Source: Oceanibacterium hippocampi
Lineage (GTDB): Bacteria > Pseudomonadota > Alphaproteobacteria > Sneathiellales > Sneathiellaceae
Direction: 5' to 3'
DNA: 64,000 nucleotides
Assembly (NCBI RefSeq): GCF_900172325.1
Contig: NZ_FWFR01000001.1
Span: 248,001-312,000, forward strand
The translations under genes were made by a program, and so were the position numbers. The stretch's first letter is position 1; each line of letters starts with the position of its first letter. Positions 60,930 through 64,000 of the stretch are shown here, piece by piece. The notes beneath the pieces are model-generated. The model did not search any database and was not told where the DNA came from. It saw only the letters and a program-made list of their open reading frames with translations.

Positions 60930-62912
60930 TCACGACGCCATGCGGAGCGGCTCGGCCGCCGATTGCGGCGGGAAGGTCTCGGCCTCCTCGATACGCAGAT
61001 CCGCGTTCATCATCGTCTCCCGACCATCCTCGTAGGTGATGCGGACCTCGATCGCCGCATGATCCGCGTCCGAATAGAGCCCCTCGATGAGGCTGCCGTA
61101 ACGTTCCGCGATGACCCGGCGGCGAACCTTGCGGGTCCGCGTGAGCTCGCCGTCATCGGCATCGAGTTCCTTGTGAAGCAGCAGGAAACGATGGATCTGC
61201 GAGCCGGCCAGTTCGCTGTCGATGGCGAGGCCCCTGTTCACTTCCTCGATGTTCGACCGGATCAGCGCGTAGATTTCCGGCTTCGCCGCGAGCTCGGCAT
61301 AGCTGGCGTAGTTGAGATCGTTCCGCTCCGCCCAGTTACCGACCGCTTCCATGTCGATGTTGATGAACGCGGTGACCATGTCGCGGCCCGAGCCGTGACA
61401 GACTGCCTCGCGGATGAACGGGTAGAACTTGAGCTTGTTCTCGAGATATTGCGGCGCGAACAACGTGCCGTCGTTGAGCTTGCCGACGTCCTTGGCGCGG
61501 TCGATGACCTTGAGATGGCCCTCGTCGGTCATGATCCCCGCGTCGCCGGTATGCAGCCAGCCGTCCGCGCCGAGCGTCTCCGCCGTCGCTTCGTCGTTCT
61601 TGAAGTAACCGGCGAACAGGCCGGGGCTCTTGACCAGAACCTCGCCGCTCGCCTCGTCGATGCGGACCTCGCACCCCGGCGCCGCCGGGCCGACCGTGTC
61701 CGGGCGAACGTCGCCGTCCTTCTGGATGCAGACATAGGCGGCGGATTCGGTCTGGCCGTAGAGCTGCTTCAGGTTGATGCCGAGCGAGCGATAGAAGCGG
61801 AAGGTCTCCGGCCCCATCGGCGCGCCGGCGGTATAGGCGACGCGGATCCGCGAAAAGCCGAGCGTGTTCTTCAGCGGGCCGTAGATCAGCAGCTTGCCCA
61901 GACCGTAGTTCAGGCGATCGAACAGGCCGACCGGCAGGCCCTCGAGAAGCGGCGTGCCGACTTTCTTCGCGACGTCCATATAGTAGTGGAACAGCCGCCG
62001 CTTGATGGCGCTCGCATCCTCGATGCGGATCATCATGTGGGTCAGGATATTCTCGAAGATCGACGGCGGCGCGAAGAAGTAGGTCGGCCCGATCTCCTTC
62101 AGGTCGGTCATCACCGTGTCGGCGCTTTCCGGGCAATTCACCGTGTAGCCGGCGGTGTAGGCCTGGACGAAGGAGAACAGGTGATCGCCGACCCAGGCCA
62201 TGGGCAGATAGGAGAGGATGTCCTCACGCTCGGTCAGGCCCTCGAAACCGACCGAGGCGCGGCCGACCTCGATCAGGCTGCCGCATTTCAGCACCACGCC
62301 CTTCGGACGACCGGTCGTGCCGGAGGTATAGGCGATCACCGCGATGTCGTCGCCGCTGCCCTTCGCGACCTCGCCCGGGTAAAAGTCCGGATGCGCCTTG
62401 TCATGGGCCCGGCCGCGTTCCTGCAGGTCGCGGAACTTGTGAAGGAATTCCTGTTCGTAATGACGCATGCCGCGGTCGTCCTCGTAGACGATCTGGCGGA
62501 GCGACGGCACGGACTCGCGGACATCGAGCAGCTTGTCGGTCTGCTCCTGGTCCTCGACGATGGCGCAAACGACCTCGGCATGATCGAGAACGAAGCGGAC
62601 TTCCTCGGCGATGCCGTCCTGATAGATCGGCACCGGCACAGCGCCGATCGCCTGGATTGCCGTGAATGACCAGTAGAGATGCGGCCGGTTGCTGCCGACG
62701 ATCGCCACCTTGTCACCACGCCTGATGCCGATGTCTGCAAGTCCGCACGCCAGATTGCGGACATTGTCCGCCACTTCGGCCCAGGTCCAGCATTGCCAGA
62801 TGCCGAATTCCTTCTCACGGTACGCGGGCCGGGATCCGAACGTCCCGGCGTTATGCAACAACAGCTTGGCGAAGGTGTCTTGGCGACGCAGGGAGTCCTG
62901 AACGTTGCTCAT
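60930..62912 (-). CDS. long-chain-type acyl-CoA synthetase
   Basis: The 660-residue AMP-forming enzyme activates a carboxylic acid to its CoA thioester. The P-loop YTSGTTGRPKG is at 195-205, YGQTESAAYVCIQ is the A5 motif, WLHTGDAGIMTDEGHLKVIDRAKD is A7-A8, and a C-terminal domain follows. Its length matches long-chain acyl-CoA synthetases, but linkage to a Liv-type importer suggests an imported aromatic or branched acid. I start at the ATG at 62912 (MSNVQDSLRR). The AAGGAA site is about 12 bases away, so a start upstream is possible. It heads the operon. Confidence 0.9.
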   Translation of the reverse strand: MSNVQDSLRRQDTFAKLLLHNAGTFGSRPAYREKEFGIWQCWTWAEVADNVRNLACGLADIGIRRGDKVAIVGSNRPHLYWSFTAIQAIGAVPVPIYQDGIAEEVRFVLDHAEVVCAIVEDQEQTDKLLDVRESVPSLRQIVYEDDRGMRHYEQEFLHKFRDLQERGRAHDKAHPDFYPGEVAKGSGDDIAVIAYTSGTTGRPKGVVLKCGSLIEVGRASVGFEGLTEREDILSYLPMAWVGDHLFSFVQAYTAGYTVNCPESADTVMTDLKEIGPTYFFAPPSIFENILTHMMIRIEDASAIKRRLFHYYMDVAKKVGTPLLEGLPVGLFDRLNYGLGKLLIYGPLKNTLGFSRIRVAYTAGAPMGPETFRFYRSLGINLKQLYGQTESAAYVCIQKDGDVRPDTVGPAAPGCEVRIDEASGEVLVKSPGLFAGYFKNDEATAETLGADGWLHTGDAGIMTDEGHLKVIDRAKDVGKLNDGTLFAPQYLENKLKFYPFIREAVCHGSGRDMVTAFINIDMEAVGNWAERNDLNYASYAELAAKPEIYALIRSNIEEVNRGLAIDSELAGSQIHRFLLLHKELDADDGELTRTRKVRRRVIAERYGSLIEGLYSDADHAAIEVRITYEDGRETMMNADLRIEEAETFPPQSAAEPLRMAS

Positions 62913-63079
62913 AGACGCGAGATTCCTTCCCTCGAACGTCCGCAGCATTCCACGCGCGCCACCAGGACACGCAAGACCTGCTGCGACCAAACGCACTGAA
63001 TGTTCTGTGGTTGCGGAACCCTGATGCAACCTCCCTAAGTACCGTCATCGTTACTTTTTTATGGGTGACGGCTCGTTTT

Positions 63080-63109
63080 GCGATAGTCGAACCATACTAT
63101 GACCGTCAA
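63080..63109 (-). promoter_or_regulatory. candidate promoter of the acyl-CoA synthetase/liv operon
   Basis: On the minus strand TTGACG (63109-63104) and TATCGC (63085-63080) are 18 bases apart, and an ATAGT...ACTAT inverted repeat sits between and over the -10. A regulator could bind there. Confidence 0.35.
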
Positions 63110-63419
63110 GGAAATAATACCGGATGCATCAGCAGCCAATGGCCGTTCATCGATCCGCCCGCGGCCGCCCCGGTTGCCGTCGCGACACCCCGGTCCCCGT
63201 TGCCTTCGGCGCCCCCCGCACGGGGTCCCTGAAGATGGCGATTCCAGGGCCAAACCGCGGCACAACCTGCGCCGATCGGTCGCGGCCATAATACGCGCCG
63301 GGCCTGCGCCGCCACACCTGCACGGACGGCCGATCGGCAGTGTCTTTGACCTCGAATGCTCCAGGGCGACTGTCGCGACGGGCACGGTTTTTTGCCGGGA
63401 AACGGACTTTTCGAGTTCC

Positions 63420-63448
63420 TTGGCCGGTTGTTTCGCAGATACGATAAG
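63420..63448 (+). promoter_or_regulatory. candidate acnA promoter
   Basis: TTGGCC (63420-63425) and GATAAG (63443-63448) have 17-base spacing. Transcription would start near 63455, giving a leader of about 160 bases before acnA. Confidence 0.4.
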
Positions 63449-63617
63449 ATCGTTGTTCGAAATCGTCGCAGGCTGGTGGGGGCCGGCGCATTCTGGAATT
63501 CCCGGTGCGCATCTGTTATGCCAGCGATCGCATCGCCGTAACCCCGCAATACGCTCGCCCGGGCGGCCTCAATCCTGCGGCGCCGGGGAACGCCACATGT
63601 CACAATCGGAGGAAGAA

Positions 63618-64000
63618 TTGAGCACCGTTGGCCAGGACAGCCTGAAAACGCGCCGCACGATCGAGGTCGACGGCACCGCCTATGACTATTTCAGCATTCC
63701 GGCGGCAGGCGAGGCCGGCTACGGCGACTTCGCCCGACTGCCCTTCTCGATGAAGGTGCTGCTCGAGAATCTGCTCCGCTTCGAGGACGGCCGCAGCGTC
63801 ACGATGGACGACATCAAGGCGGTCGGCGGCTGGTTGAAGGAACGACGCTCGCCGCGCGAGATCGCCTATCGGCCCTGCCGCGTGCTCATGCAGGATTTCA
63901 CCGGCGTGCCGGCCGTCGTCGACCTCGCCGCGATGCGCGCCGCGATGGCCGCCCTCGGTGGCGACCCGAAGAAGATCAACCCGCTCAACCAGTGTGACCT
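63618..64000 (+). CDS. acnA: aconitate hydratase AcnA, N-terminal part
   Basis: The first 127 codons of aconitase A continue past the right edge. Residues read STVGQDSLKTRRTIEVDG, then FSIPAA, RLPFSMKVLLENLLRFEDG, PCRVLMQDFTGVPAVVDLAAMR and INPLNQCDL, all hallmarks of AcnA/IRP-type aconitases. The TTG at 63618 is chosen because GGAGG ends five bases before it. An in-frame ATG at 63597 would add seven residues and places that same GGAGG inside the coding region. The enzyme isomerises citrate to isocitrate and completes the TCA theme of the window. Confidence 0.95.
   Translation, partial: MSTVGQDSLKTRRTIEVDGTAYDYFSIPAAGEAGYGDFARLPFSMKVLLENLLRFEDGRSVTMDDIKAVGGWLKERRSPREIAYRPCRVLMQDFTGVPAVVDLAAMRAAMAALGGDPKKINPLNQCD

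Larger units (their letters stand above)
62913..63617. other. 705-base non-coding divergent region between the acyl-CoA synthetase and acnA
   Basis: No gene is supported here. Short frames on both strands (for example 63106-63603 minus) are Arg- and Pro-rich with no family resemblance. The region holds a candidate promoter for each flanking gene, an ATAGT/ACTAT inverted repeat (63083-63100), TGACCGTCA (63100-63108) and a GCCGATCGGC palindrome (63329-63338). It is the longest gap in the window and has a lower-GC stretch near 63050-63130. Confidence 0.6.

Noticed and set aside
63106-63603. 165-residue minus-strand frame in the gap upstream of acnA
   Set aside because: Composition is Arg/Pro/Ala-rich without domains, it overlaps both promoter candidates, and there is no ribosome binding site.

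Overview
The window is a GC-rich, gene-dense chromosomal segment from an alphaproteobacterium, most likely of the Rhodospirillales type. Three things support this. The F1 half of ATP synthase (atpHAGDC) stands alone beside priA. A mdh-sucC-sucD-sucA-sucB-lpd operon lies near sdhCDAB. There are DUF484-xerC, ffh-rpsP-rimM-trmD-rplS-leuCDB-asd and complete ccmABCDEFGHI blocks. This placement rests on gene content and order, not on a tree. I found no rRNA, tRNA, CRISPR array, insertion sequence, phage gene or compositional island.

Layout. Positions 1-2000 hold the start of a membrane protein running off the left edge, an alpha/beta hydrolase and a diiron ferritin-like protein. Positions 2100-7200 are the atp operon (minus strand) with a recognisable promoter and terminator. 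Positions 7280-13200 are genome maintenance and tRNA quality control (priA, an AlaX-type editing protein, xerC) with an FSA-type transaldolase and DUF484. Positions 13200-23280 are the lower TCA cycle on the minus strand (mdh, sucCD, 2-oxoglutarate dehydrogenase E1/E2/E3) followed by an MFS transporter. Positions 23590-26970 hold mmsA, zapE and a PaiB-like gene. Positions 27050-30410 are succinate dehydrogenase.

Positions 30530-32470 encode a mesaconyl-CoA hydratase and a malyl-CoA lyase/thioesterase-like protein, which point to ethylmalonyl-CoA or methylaspartate-type acetate assimilation. Then come pdxY, and a minus-strand run from ffh through ribosomal and tRNA-modification genes into leucine biosynthesis and asd. 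Positions 41577-46160 are a plus-strand run dapF-mtaB-ftsY-yciB-DUF3445. Positions 46785-54414 are the complete cytochrome c maturation operon. Positions 54530-62912 are one operon with an acyl-CoA synthetase, a full Liv-type ABC transporter and an unusual PaaK-like protein. The window ends inside acnA.

The genes form a respiratory core. Aconitase, OGDH, succinyl-CoA synthetase, SDH and MDH supply electrons, ccm genes mature the c-type cytochromes, and ATP synthase uses the resulting gradient. MmsA, Mch and the malyl-CoA enzyme feed propionyl-CoA, acetyl-CoA, glyoxylate or succinyl-CoA into it. Most of the window is conserved housekeeping sequence. The least explained parts are the transporter/ligase operon with its atypical adenylate-forming protein, an AlaX protein with a substituted zinc ligand, a tandem duplication in CcmI, a double-hairpin leader before ffh, and a probably leaderless dapF.
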